This document shows, piece by piece, positions 8,295-16,207 of a DNA stretch of 21,025 nt (within the stretch, counting starts at the first letter, position 1; each line of letters begins with the position of its first letter). The DNA is from Sediminibacterium sp. GTDB taxonomy: Bacteria; Bacteroidota; Bacteroidia; Chitinophagales; Chitinophagaceae. Where the stretch lies: assembly GCA_023263235.1 (NCBI GenBank), contig JALQXE010000014.1:1-21025 (forward strand). The letters run 5' to 3'. The notes beneath the pieces are model-generated. The model was not told the origin of the DNA. It did no database searches and was given only the letters and a program-made list of their open reading frames with translations. The position numbers were made by a program, and so were the translations under genes.

Positions 8295-9812
8295 TTAGAT
8301 CAACACTTTTCCGGTCATCTCTTTAGGGATAGTTACGCCCATCATATGTAAAATAGTAGGTGCAATATCGCCCAATTTACCAGGCTGAATTGTACCTCTC
8401 CATTCTTTATCTATAATAAAGAATGGTACCAGATTGGTGGTGTGCGCTGTATTGGGGCTTCCATCCTCATTAATCATATAATCGGCATTTCCATGGTCGG
8501 CTGTTAAAAATATGGTATAACCATTGTTTAGACCCGCCGTAACAATTTGTTGAACGCATGCATCCACGGTTTCTACTGCTTTTACTACTGCACTAAAAAT
8601 GCCAGTATGGCCCACCATGTCGGCATTGGCGTAGTTTAAGCAAATAAAGTCGGGGTTGCCGGCATTAATTTCAGGTAATAATTTATCTGTTAATTCTCTC
8701 GCACTCATTTCGGGTTGCAAATCATAAGTGGCTACTTTTGGAGAAGGCGCCATAATGCGTGATTCTCCTTCAAAAGGAACTTCACGGCCACCGCTAAAGA
8801 AAAAGGTAACATGTGGATACTTCTCAGTCTCTGCGATGCGTATTTGTTTTTTATGATTTTGCGCCAATACATCGCCTAAAGTATTTACTAGATTGTCGTT
8901 TTCAAAAATTACATTTACATTTTTGAAGGTCTCATCATACTTTGTTATAGTAGTATAATGTAAGTCCAATTTTTGCATTCCAAAATCAGGAAAATCTTTT
9001 TGAGACAATACTTCAGTAATTTCTCTACAGCGGTCGGTTCTAAAATTAAAACACAATACAGCATCGCCAGCTTGTATACTAGCAATAGGGGCGCCATTTT
9101 CAATAATTACGGTTGGTTTAATAAATTCGTCGGTAATATCATTGCTGTAATTTTGTTCAATGGCTTCCAGTGCTGAATTGGCAGTTGGTCCTTTTGCATT
9201 CACTAATGTATCGTATGCTAATTGCACTCTTTCCCAGCGTTTGTCTCTGTCCATTGCAAAGTATCTCCCACTCACAGTTGCAATTTTACCAACCGATGTT
9301 TTTAAATGTGCTTCTAGGTTTTCAACAAAAGCATATCCACTTTTAGGATCCGTATCTCTACCATCAGTAAATGCATGAATAAATACTTTGGTTAAACCCT
9401 CTTTCTTACATATATCACAAATAGCTTTTAAATGAGTGGTATGAGCGTGCACACCACCGTCACTCACCAATCCTAATAAGTGCAAGGGCTTATTGTTTTG
9501 TTTCGCATATTGAATAGATGCCAATAAAGTTGGATTGCTGGCTAATTCACCTTCGCGAATAGCTACATTAATTCTTTGTAATTCTTGATAAACAATTCTT
9601 CCTGCACCTAAGTTTAAATGTCCAACCTCACTATTGCCCATTTGACCATCCGGTAAGCCAACTTCTTCACCGCAAGTTATTAAAGTGGAATTGGGATATT
9701 GATTATACAAACTTTGCACGAATGGCACTTTCGCTTGTTGAATTGCATCAGACAATGGAACTTTTCCTAAACCCCATCCATCCATAATTACTAGGATTAC
9801 TTTTTTTGACAT
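8295..9812 (-). CDS. gpmI: Cofactor-independent phosphoglycerate mutase (iPGM)
   Basis: 505 residues from the ATG at 9812, the usual iPGM length; an upstream in-frame ATG (9887) would add 25 non-conserved residues and cover the likely leader and -7 box. The enzyme interconverts 3- and 2-phosphoglycerate in glycolysis and gluconeogenesis, using two Mn ions and a phosphoserine intermediate. Visible: D11 in VIMDGWG, catalytic S61 in MGNSEVGHLNLGAGR, H122, DGRDTDP (150-156), substrate-binding FRTDR (257-261), NADMVGHTG (396-404), LTADHGNAD (436-444) and H457. All key residues are present. It stands first in a minus-strand run with the haem-binding gene and yihA, 63 bases upstream of the former. 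Confidence 0.96.
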   Translation of the reverse strand: MSKKVILVIMDGWGLGKVPLSDAIQQAKVPFVQSLYNQYPNSTLITCGEEVGLPDGQMGNSEVGHLNLGAGRIVYQELQRINVAIREGELASNPTLLASIQYAKQNNKPLHLLGLVSDGGVHAHTTHLKAICDICKKEGLTKVFIHAFTDGRDTDPKSGYAFVENLEAHLKTSVGKIATVSGRYFAMDRDKRWERVQLAYDTLVNAKGPTANSALEAIEQNYSNDITDEFIKPTVIIENGAPIASIQAGDAVLCFNFRTDRCREITEVLSQKDFPDFGMQKLDLHYTTITKYDETFKNVNVIFENDNLVNTLGDVLAQNHKKQIRIAETEKYPHVTFFFSGGREVPFEGESRIMAPSPKVATYDLQPEMSARELTDKLLPEINAGNPDFICLNYANADMVGHTGIFSAVVKAVETVDACVQQIVTAGLNNGYTIFLTADHGNADYMINEDGSPNTAHTTNLVPFFIIDKEWRGTIQPGKLGDIAPTILHMMGVTIPKEMTGKVLI

Positions 9813-9864
9813 CTTTTTATATTTTTTATTACTTCGATTGCTTAATTTTATGATAATAGCAGCC

Positions 9865-9895
9865 CAAAGTTTCAAAATAGTAGGCACATTACAAA
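9865..9895 (-). promoter_or_regulatory. Candidate gpmI promoter
   Basis: On the minus strand TTTG (9895-9892), 19 bases, then AAACTTTG (9872-9865) match the Bacteroidota promoter with one deviation (A for T at the first -7 base). It predicts a leader of about 45 bases to the ATG at 9812 and argues against the longer upstream start. The 119-base gap to the divergent DUF4783 gene showed no convincing + strand promoter. Confidence 0.4.
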
Positions 9896-9931
9896 CTTTA
9901 AGCTGTTTTTATTCAATACAAGCCATTAAAA

Positions 9932-10321
9932 ATGAGACAATTTCGCAAAATTATGCTTCTATTGCTTTTTATTATAGGAAGCACTAGCCTAATGGCACAA
10001 AATGAAACCGAGGCGGTGGTTCAAAATTTGCAAACCGCTAATTTCAATAACCTGCTTACTTTCTGGGATAATCAGGTAGAAGTTAATATGCCCGATTTAG
10101 TTGGACAAAAACAATATAGTGCAAAGGATGCGAACGAATTATTGAAATCTTTTTTCAATAAAAATAGTATTCTAGGTTTTGAAAAAAGTGCTGCCAGAAA
10201 AGTGGGGACAACAGTGTATTTAACGGGTAAATTAATTTCAAATACCACCAAGTTTAATCTTACTATGTTATTGCAGCAAAATAAAGCAGATTTTGTGATC
10301 ATTAGTGTCCGCGTTAATTAA
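9932..10321 (+). CDS. DUF4783 family secreted protein
   Basis: 129 residues with a signal peptide: MRQFRK, hydrophobic core about 7-19, likely cleavage after LMA (residue 22). The mature part of about 107 residues has the pattern of the Bacteroidota DUF4783 family: AVVQNLQTANFNNLLTFWD early, a middle SAKDANELLKSFFNK, and alternating beta strands to the end. The layout (two helices, then a sheet) resembles the NTF2/SnoaL fold, but that is inference; no catalytic residues are evident. Function is unknown and location is probably periplasmic. It is divergent from gpmI and precedes the SUI1 gene by 50 bases; cotranscription is possible. Confidence 0.7.
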   Translation: MRQFRKIMLLLLFIIGSTSLMAQNETEAVVQNLQTANFNNLLTFWDNQVEVNMPDLVGQKQYSAKDANELLKSFFNKNSILGFEKSAARKVGTTVYLTGKLISNTTKFNLTMLLQQNKADFVIISVRVN

Positions 10322-10371
10322 TTCCAAAAACTTGATTAAGCAAAATTCTTTTAATTCCTAGTTGAATATTT

Positions 10372-10710
10372 ATGGGCAAAAATAATAAACAACAAAATTC
10401 ACCTTTTGTATATAGTACCAATCCGAATTTTAAGCCTTTGGTAGAAACCGAAATTGTGGAAACCCTATCGGCTGATCAACAACCATTAAAAGTTATTTTA
10501 GAAACCAAGCATAGGGCCGGTAAAACGGTTACTATTGTTTATGGTTTTGAAGGTAAAGAGGACGATATGAATGCATTAGGGAAAGCATTAAAAAATCACT
10601 GCGGTACAGGGGGGTCAGTAAAAGACGGAGAAATAATTATACAAGGTGACCACCGTCAAAAAGTATTTCAATATTTAAAGCAGAAAGGATATAGTAAAGT
10701 AAAGTTGTAA
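10372..10710 (+). CDS. yciH: SUI1/YciH family eIF1-like translation factor
   Basis: 112 residues. A variable N-terminal tail (1-40) precedes a SUI1 fold: basic strand HRAGKTVTIVYGFEG (47-61), helix MNALGKALKNHCG (66-78), then the glycine turn TGGSVKDGEIIIQGDH (79-94) and the last helix to GYSKVKL. The turn plus IIIQGDH is diagnostic of SUI1/YciH. Eukaryotic eIF1 checks start-codon choice; bacterial YciH has been linked to initiation fidelity and to repression under stress, but its role in Bacteroidota is not established. The start at 10372 gives a complete domain. It is followed by a 56-base gap to the convergent dnaX end, with only a weak 6-bp hairpin (TCATTG/CAATGA, around 10725-10739). Confidence 0.85.
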   Translation: MGKNNKQQNSPFVYSTNPNFKPLVETEIVETLSADQQPLKVILETKHRAGKTVTIVYGFEGKEDDMNALGKALKNHCGTGGSVKDGEIIIQGDHRQKVFQYLKQKGYSKVKL

Positions 10711-10766
10711 TTAACTGATTAAATCATTGAAACAATGACGCTTAACTTTAAATAAAAGGATTTCTT

Positions 10767-12626
10767 TTAAAAATACACTTCTAAATTACAACGTTTTTTA
10801 AGTGCGGCTACTAAAGGATACTGCTCGGCAATTCGATCGTATTTTTGTTTGCTATTTAAGCGCATATGTAATGGCACATCCTCTTGTTCCCCCGCTTCAA
10901 CAATGATATCAAATTGGATGCTTCTGTTTTGAAATATATCCCAAACCTTTTCTAAAACGTTCATTCTTTCCTGCTCAACAAATTTCTGTGCAGTAAGGGC
11001 GCCCACCGTGACGGTGAAATGCCATTCGTCTTCTATTTTTAATTGCGCCACTTTGAATGTACCAGCTGAAGCATGTTTTGCGTTGGTTTCTAAATATACA
11101 GCGTATTCGTCCCAGCACTTTTGTAATAAGTCTAAGCTTAATGGTACCGATTCTTTTACTTCCTGAATATTATAATCCTTGCCATACTTCTGCTGAAGCA
11201 CTGCTAATAAATTTTTATTTGCTCCGCCTTCTTTTTGATCAATAGGCAGGGGTTTAGGGATTGCAGTATTCACTTTAGAAGGTGCCGGATTCGAAGCCTG
11301 CTTAGTGGGTTCGCTATTTGTTGGTGAAATTGCTGTTGGGTTTTCTTCAATTTTTGATGCTGTTGCAGGAACGGCTTGCGTTGCTTTGGGCAAAGGGGTT
11401 TCTATCACCAATTTGGCTTCTGCATTCACAACAATATTACTAAGCGGGACAATTTTTTTTAAACGAATAGGGTAGTGTGCGTCAACTAATTTTTTTTTTA
11501 CTATTTGGTCGTTCTCCAAACTTAACTCAATGGCCTGTGCTAAAAAGTTTAATTTAATAATTGCCATTTCAACGTGTAGCCTTTTATTACGTGCAACTTT
11601 AAACTGAATTTCAGCCTCATTTAAAATATTTAAGGCACTTACTAAATAAGGTGTGCTTATTTGTTTTGCAGTATTTACGTATTGCTCCCTCCAGCCTTCA
11701 ATTGATTCTAATAATACTGCACTTGCTGGGTCCTTACAAACCAATAAGTTTCTGATAAAACTTGCTAATCCCGACAAAACCATATCCCCTTCAAAACCCT
11801 TTTGGTTAATTTCATCATACAATAACATCGCACTGGTTAGGTCCTGCTTTGTTAGGAACTCTAATAACTTGAAGAAGTATTCCTCGTCTAAAATGTTTAA
11901 ATGTTCAAGGGTGTTTTTATATGTTAATTCACCATTAGAAAAACTTACAATTTTATCTAGGATACTTAAAGCATCACGCATACAGCCCTCGCTTTTTTGA
12001 GCAATTAGTTGCAATGCGTTTCTTTCAGCCTTAATATGTTCTTTGCCAATAATTTCTTCCAAATGTTCAACGGTATCATTGGAAGTAATTCTTTTAAAAT
12101 CAAATATTTGACACCTACTTAAGATAGTAGGTAAAATTTTATGTTTCTCGGTTGTGGCTAAAATAAAAATGGCGTGTGCTGGTGGTTCTTCCAATGTTTT
12201 TAAAAATGCATTAAACGCACTTGCACTTAACATGTGTACCTCATCCACAATATATACTTTGTATTTTCCTGCTTGTGGTGCAAAACGTACCTGATCCACA
12301 AGTGTTCTAATATCATCTACCGAGTTGTTACTCGCAGCATCTAGTTCATGAATATTTAAACTTGCCCCCTTTTCAAACGAAGTACAGCTGTCGCATTTAT
12401 TACATGCTTCACCTTCTTTGGTGATGTTTGTACAGTTTATGGTTTTGGCTAAAATTCTTGCACAGGTTGTTTTACCCACTCCCCTTGGTCCACAAAACAA
12501 AAAGGCATGCGCCAAATGGTTATTTAAAATGGCGTTTTTTAAAGTAGTAGTAATATGCGACTGGCCAACAACCGTATTAAAGTTTTGGGGTCTATATTTT
12601 CGGGCGGAAACAACAAAATTATCCAT
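10767..12626 (-). CDS. dnaX: DNA polymerase III subunit tau/gamma
   Basis: 619 residues. Clamp-loader ATPase: Walker A GPRGVGKTT (46-54), zinc-binding cysteines 65, 75, 78 and 81, Walker B VDEVHML (127-133), sensor ATTE (157-160) and arginine-finger SRC (170-172). Domain III runs to about 373. A Pro/Ala/Thr/Ser-rich linker (about 400-475) leads to a tau-type C-terminal domain (about 480-619) ending LVAALKKRCNLEVYF. Tau couples the clamp loader to polymerase and helicase. Residues 376-379 are encoded by a run of ten A (minus strand, 11499-11490) where slippage would give a gamma-like product; see the separate entry. The start ATG (12626) gives the conserved SARKYRPQNF. It lies 76 bases downstream of the GNAT gene on the same strand. 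Confidence 0.96.
   Translation of the reverse strand: MDNFVVSARKYRPQNFNTVVGQSHITTTLKNAILNNHLAHAFLFCGPRGVGKTTCARILAKTINCTNITKEGEACNKCDSCTSFEKGASLNIHELDAASNNSVDDIRTLVDQVRFAPQAGKYKVYIVDEVHMLSASAFNAFLKTLEEPPAHAIFILATTEKHKILPTILSRCQIFDFKRITSNDTVEHLEEIIGKEHIKAERNALQLIAQKSEGCMRDALSILDKIVSFSNGELTYKNTLEHLNILDEEYFFKLLEFLTKQDLTSAMLLYDEINQKGFEGDMVLSGLASFIRNLLVCKDPASAVLLESIEGWREQYVNTAKQISTPYLVSALNILNEAEIQFKVARNKRLHVEMAIIKLNFLAQAIELSLENDQIVKKKLVDAHYPIRLKKIVPLSNIVVNAEAKLVIETPLPKATQAVPATASKIEENPTAISPTNSEPTKQASNPAPSKVNTAIPKPLPIDQKEGGANKNLLAVLQQKYGKDYNIQEVKESVPLSLDLLQKCWDEYAVYLETNAKHASAGTFKVAQLKIEDEWHFTVTVGALTAQKFVEQERMNVLEKVWDIFQNRSIQFDIIVEAGEQEDVPLHMRLNSKQKYDRIAEQYPLVAALKKRCNLEVYF
11490..11499 (-). other. 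dnaX: A10 slippery run in dnaX, candidate tau/gamma switch
   Basis: The frame reads GTA AAA AAA AAA TTA GTT GAC (residues 376-382). Loss of one A gives GTA AAA AAA AAT TAG, a 379-residue product. Gain of one A, or a -1 ribosomal shift on A-AAA-AAA, gives AAA ATT AGT TGA and a 381-residue product. Both end immediately after domain III, which suits a functional gamma-type clamp-loader subunit without the tau tail. Slippage itself is inferred. Confidence 0.5.
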
Positions 12627-12702
12627 AGTAGACGCGCAATATACACATTATCCCCTTAAAATTAAATGCCCATTTATGCACATTATAAAGGGGTTGAAAT
12701 CA
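12619..12702. promoter_or_regulatory. dnaX upstream region with DnaA-box-like sites
   Basis: TTATGCACA at 12674-12682 is a full match to TTATnCACA. ATATACACA (12639-12647) and TTATCCATA (12619-12627, over the dnaX start) each miss by one base. CCCCTT (12652-12657) and AAGGGG (12688-12693) form an interrupted inverted repeat around the perfect box. A weak minus-strand promoter (TTTA, 19 bases, TATATTGC, 12666-12636) is possible. About one or two perfect boxes are expected by chance in a window of this size and composition, so the function is uncertain. Confidence 0.35.
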
Positions 12703-13887
12703 TTATTTAGGAGCGGTGTATTCCATAACCGGATGACGCTCAAAAGAATGTAATTGTTCATTAAAAATATGTCGGTACGTAACCATATGCCTACTTTGCG
12801 CACCACCTAAGCTTTTGTAAATATTTAGCATTTTGGGGTTCCAATCTGCAGCCCATCCCATTTCATATTGTTCATATTTTTTGATGGATAATAATAACAA
12901 GGAACAAGAATATATCAAGAAACTATCAATTCCTAATGCCTGATATTTGGGTACCACCCCAAAGGCCAATCCGGTGAGTTGTTTATTAGTGCCCCTCCAT
13001 TTCATCCACAATAAATGCAGCTTTTGCAACAAACCTAGTTTCCCATTAAAGTGTTTAAAATACTGATTTACGTCGGGGATATTAATGAACATGGCAATGG
13101 GTTCTTCTTTATAATATGCAAACCATATCACTCTTTCATCCATCACAGGCGCCAAGGTTTTAAATAATTTCAAAATTTGCTCTAATGTGATGGCTTTGGC
13201 CTCGCCATGTTGTGCCCATGCCGCATTGTAAATAGTCACAAAGTCCTGTGCGTATTTATTTAAATCTTTTTTATTTAAATGTCTAGCTGTATAATCGGGC
13301 TTGGATTTGAACTTTTCATAACGCTCCTTAAATCGAGGCGGCAATTCATCTAATAAATAATTGCGGTAATAGTATTGATTGTAATAATTTTTAAAACCAT
13401 ATTGTGTAAATAAGTTTTCATAATAATCTGGATTAAAAGACATTCCATACATAGGTTGATTGTCAAATCCTTCAATCATAAGCCCCCACCATTTATCTCG
13501 ATCTCCAAAATTAATAGGTCCATCCATGGCTTCCATTCCATTTTCTGTTAACCATGCTTTGGCAGTATCAAATAATAAGTTAGCAACCGTTTGATTGTTA
13601 ATGCTGTCAAAAAAGCCAACACAGCCAACTGGAAATTCTGTGCCTTTATTAATGTATTTGGTATAATAGAAAGCAGCAATACGTCCAATGGTTTCTCCTT
13701 TATGATTTTGAACAATCCATCTTTTTGCATCCCCTTCTTTAAACAGTTTATTTTTTTTCGGATCAAATACAGCCTCCACTTCATTGTCCAATGGACGAAT
13801 ATAATGTGGATTAAGCGCATTCGCAGTTGCATTAAAATTTAAAAATGCAGTTACCAACTGTGGTGTATCAACGGCTAACAGTTTCAT
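12703..13887 (-). CDS. GNAT-fold acyltransferase-like protein
   Basis: 394 residues, no signal peptide or membrane segment. Distinctive stretches are MDGPINFGDRDKWWGLMIEG (121-140), followed by PDYYENLFTQYGF, and near the end LAFGVVPKYQALGIDSFLIY, where the V-P-x-Y-x-x-x-G segment resembles the acyl-CoA binding signature of GNAT N-acetyltransferases. MLNIYKSLGG after it is the usual last GNAT motif. The length suggests two GNAT-like halves. I recognise it as a conserved Bacteroidota-type family often named N-acetyltransferase or hypothetical; its substrate is unknown. It starts 9 bases after the rsmE stop and lies 76 bases before dnaX, so it is probably cotranscribed with rsmE. Confidence 0.6.
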   Translation of the reverse strand: MKLLAVDTPQLVTAFLNFNATANALNPHYIRPLDNEVEAVFDPKKNKLFKEGDAKRWIVQNHKGETIGRIAAFYYTKYINKGTEFPVGCVGFFDSINNQTVANLLFDTAKAWLTENGMEAMDGPINFGDRDKWWGLMIEGFDNQPMYGMSFNPDYYENLFTQYGFKNYYNQYYYRNYLLDELPPRFKERYEKFKSKPDYTARHLNKKDLNKYAQDFVTIYNAAWAQHGEAKAITLEQILKLFKTLAPVMDERVIWFAYYKEEPIAMFINIPDVNQYFKHFNGKLGLLQKLHLLWMKWRGTNKQLTGLAFGVVPKYQALGIDSFLIYSCSLLLLSIKKYEQYEMGWAADWNPKMLNIYKSLGGAQSRHMVTYRHIFNEQLHSFERHPVMEYTAPK

Positions 13888-13896
13888 GGTTGCAAT

Positions 13897-14604
13897 TTAG
13901 AATTTTTTTAAAACACTTAATGCGAATAGTCCGGCGGTCTCGGTTCTTAAACGAGTGGGTCCTAAGTGTATGGCTTCGTAATTTTGCGATACTGCCATTT
14001 CAATTTCTTTTGAGCTAAAATCGCCTTCGGGACCAATCAATAAAATACAATCATCGCTAACTGCTAAATTTTTAATATTTATTTTTTCCTGTGGTGCGCA
14101 ATGTGCAATTAATTTTTGTGAAGCGGTATAGGATAATAAAAATTGATTAAAAGCAATTGGTTCCGATAAAACAGGGAGCCATACTTGCTGACTTTGTATC
14201 ATAGCGGATTGCAAAATATTTTGCATCCTTTCCGTTTTAAAACGTTCATGTATGGTGTGGTCGCAAATTAAAGGAACAATGGTATGTACGCCCATTTCGC
14301 TTGCCTTTTCTAGCAACCATTCAAGCCTTGTTACATTTTTTAAAAGAGAAATCCCCAAAATGATTTTTTGCGCACTGGGTTCAATTGTTTTTTCTGCTAA
14401 AATTTGTACGGTTGTATTTCTTTTGTCGGCATTTTGTATAGTTGCTTCAAATAATTGTCCTATACCATTGGTTAAATCAATTCGATCACCTGCTTTCATC
14501 CTTAATACTTGCACACAATGCTTGCTGGTTTCTTCACTTAATGTGTAAACCGAAGGGTTGCTTAATAATTGAGCTTCGTAAAAATAAGGAACCGGCATTG
14601 GCAA
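13897..14604 (-). CDS. rsmE: RsmE, 16S rRNA m3U1498 methyltransferase
   Basis: 235 residues. RsmE methylates N3 of U1498 in 16S rRNA using S-adenosylmethionine. An N-terminal PUA-like RNA-binding domain (about 5-72; HCVQVLRMKAGDRI) precedes a SPOUT trefoil-knot methyltransferase: EKASEMGV (99-106), QSAMIQSQQ (132-140), LLIGPEGDFS (188-197) and LGPTRLRTETA (214-224), which are the family's signature motifs. The usual double glycine after GPEG is GDFS here, a common variant. ATG at 14604 and ATG two codons later are both possible. It follows dnaB after 31 bases and precedes the GNAT gene by 9 bases, indicating one operon. Confidence 0.94.
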   Translation of the reverse strand: MPMPVPYFYEAQLLSNPSVYTLSEETSKHCVQVLRMKAGDRIDLTNGIGQLFEATIQNADKRNTTVQILAEKTIEPSAQKIILGISLLKNVTRLEWLLEKASEMGVHTIVPLICDHTIHERFKTERMQNILQSAMIQSQQVWLPVLSEPIAFNQFLLSYTASQKLIAHCAPQEKINIKNLAVSDDCILLIGPEGDFSSKEIEMAVSQNYEAIHLGPTRLRTETAGLFALSVLKKF

Positions 14605-14635
14605 TGATTTAATTCAATTGATAAAGGCTTAACAA

Positions 14636-16207
14636 TTAAAATGGACTATCCTCGTTAATGCCTTCGTCAAATTCACCTCCATTCATTCTGCTGCCTTGAA
14701 TAAAAAAGCGGCCGCCATCGCCAGCACCTCCTTCATTTAAACTGGATGTAGATTTGTAATTGCTTGGAAGCCCAGGTAAGCTTCCTGAATCACCATCCCA
14801 TTCTTCGAATCTTTGAATATCTAAACGTGCTCTTAGCTTTACTAAATCTAAGGAACCGTTTCTATGTTTTGCAATTCTAATATGGGTTTCACCCTGTGTA
14901 CTTTCTCCCATTTCATTGCTCATTACCTCATAGTATTCTGGACGGTAAATAAACATTACCATATCTGCATCTTGTTCAATTGCACCTGATTCACGTAAGT
15001 CACTCAATTGAGGCATCTTACTTTCTTTTCTTGTTTCTACCGCACGACTCAACTGTGAAAGTGCAATGATTGGAATTTGTAATTCTTTTGCCAAAGCTTT
15101 TAAACTTCGAGAGATATTACTAATTTCTTGTTCACGATTTGAATTTCTATCACCTAAACCACTCATTAATTGTAAATAGTCAATGATGATAATTTTAACT
15201 TGATGTTTATTTACTAGTCTTCTTGCCTTCGCTCTAAATTCAAATATGTTTAGAGCGGCAGTGTCGTCAATATAAATAGGTGCAGTCTCTAATTTTTTAA
15301 TACCCTTACTGTGTAATTGTTGGTATTCATAGTCTTCCAATTTACCACGGGAAATTTTTTCCATTTTAATTTCACTCTCTGCACTCAAAATTCTTTGTAC
15401 CAATTGCGAAGCGCTCATCTCCAAACTGAAAAAACCTACAGCTTGTGGTTTGGTAGGATGCAATGCAGCGTTACGCGCAAGGTTTAATGCAAATGCTGTT
15501 TTACCCACCGAAGGTCTTGCCGCTAATATGATTAAATCCGTTGGTTGCCATCCGTAGGTGATTCTATCTAAAGAATTAAAGCCACTAGGCACACCTGAAA
15601 TTTCATCTTTCTTGGTTCTTAATTCGTCAATTCTATTCACCGCATCGGCTAAGGCGTTTTGAATATCAACGAAATTCTTTTTCAAGTAATTGTTGGTGAT
15701 ATTAAACATCTTAGTTTCACTGTCATCTAGTAAATCAAATACATCCGTGCTATCCTCATATGCATTCGCTATTACTTCTCCACTAATTCTTATTAATTCT
15801 CTTTGAATAAATTTTTGCAATACAATTCGCGCATGCGCATCAATGTTGGCAGTGGATACCACCACATTGGTCAACTTTGAAATATAATAAGCACCCCCTA
15901 CGAGATCTAATTGTTCGCGCTTTTTTAATGCCTCCACTACAGTGAGCATGTCAATGGGTTGGTTCTCCATTTGCAAACCTTGCATGGCTTGAAATATCAT
16001 TTGGTGCGCATCACTATAAAAACATTCTGGCTTTAAAATTTCTGTTACCGTATCAAAAGCACTTTTTTCTAATAGGATACCACCCAAAACCGCTTCTTCT
16101 AATTCTTTTGCTTGTGGCGGTATTTTGCCATACATCATAGAACTTATGTCCACATTTGTGGTTTTTTTTCTAGTCTTGGAGTTGGTATTGATGTTTGGAA
16201 TAGCCAT
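14636..16207 (-). CDS. dnaB: DnaB replicative DNA helicase
   Basis: 523 residues from the ATG at 16207; a longer in-frame start (16309) would add 34 residues across the predicted promoter and is rejected. DnaB is the ring helicase that unwinds DNA at the fork. The N-terminal DnaG-interacting domain spans about 30-135 (PPQAKELEEAVLGG), then a linker, then the RecA-like motor: Walker A ARPSVGKTA (230-238), SLEMS (261-265), Walker B IIIDYLQLM (340-348), ALSQLSRAVE (382-391), DLRESGAIEQDAD (403-415) and KHRNG (447-451). The last 50 residues are Gly/Ser-rich and acidic, as in other Bacteroidota. No intein is present. It is the first gene of a likely dnaB-rsmE-GNAT-dnaX unit. Confidence 0.97.
   Translation of the reverse strand: MAIPNINTNSKTRKKTTNVDISSMMYGKIPPQAKELEEAVLGGILLEKSAFDTVTEILKPECFYSDAHQMIFQAMQGLQMENQPIDMLTVVEALKKREQLDLVGGAYYISKLTNVVVSTANIDAHARIVLQKFIQRELIRISGEVIANAYEDSTDVFDLLDDSETKMFNITNNYLKKNFVDIQNALADAVNRIDELRTKKDEISGVPSGFNSLDRITYGWQPTDLIILAARPSVGKTAFALNLARNAALHPTKPQAVGFFSLEMSASQLVQRILSAESEIKMEKISRGKLEDYEYQQLHSKGIKKLETAPIYIDDTAALNIFEFRAKARRLVNKHQVKIIIIDYLQLMSGLGDRNSNREQEISNISRSLKALAKELQIPIIALSQLSRAVETRKESKMPQLSDLRESGAIEQDADMVMFIYRPEYYEVMSNEMGESTQGETHIRIAKHRNGSLDLVKLRARLDIQRFEEWDGDSGSLPGLPSNYKSTSSLNEGGAGDGGRFFIQGSRMNGGEFDEGINEDSPF

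Noticed and set aside
9813..9887. Extended N-terminus of gpmI from an upstream in-frame ATG
   Set aside because: The added 25 residues are not part of the iPGM fold and the DNA carries the likely leader and lies against the promoter; the ATG at 9812 gives the conserved start.
10724..10740. Hairpin TCATTG-AAA-CAATGA as a SUI1 terminator
   Set aside because: The stem is only 6 bp and AT-rich with no T tract after it, so it is too weak to call.
11453..11460. Second A8 run in dnaX (minus strand) as another slippage site
   Set aside because: It is shorter, and slipping there does not reach a stop at once; loss of one A runs about ten codons further. The A10 run upstream is the better candidate.
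12418..12753. 111-residue plus-strand ORF antisense to the dnaX start and GNAT end
   Set aside because: It is antisense to conserved Walker A and zinc-site codons of dnaX and has no family pattern or promoter.
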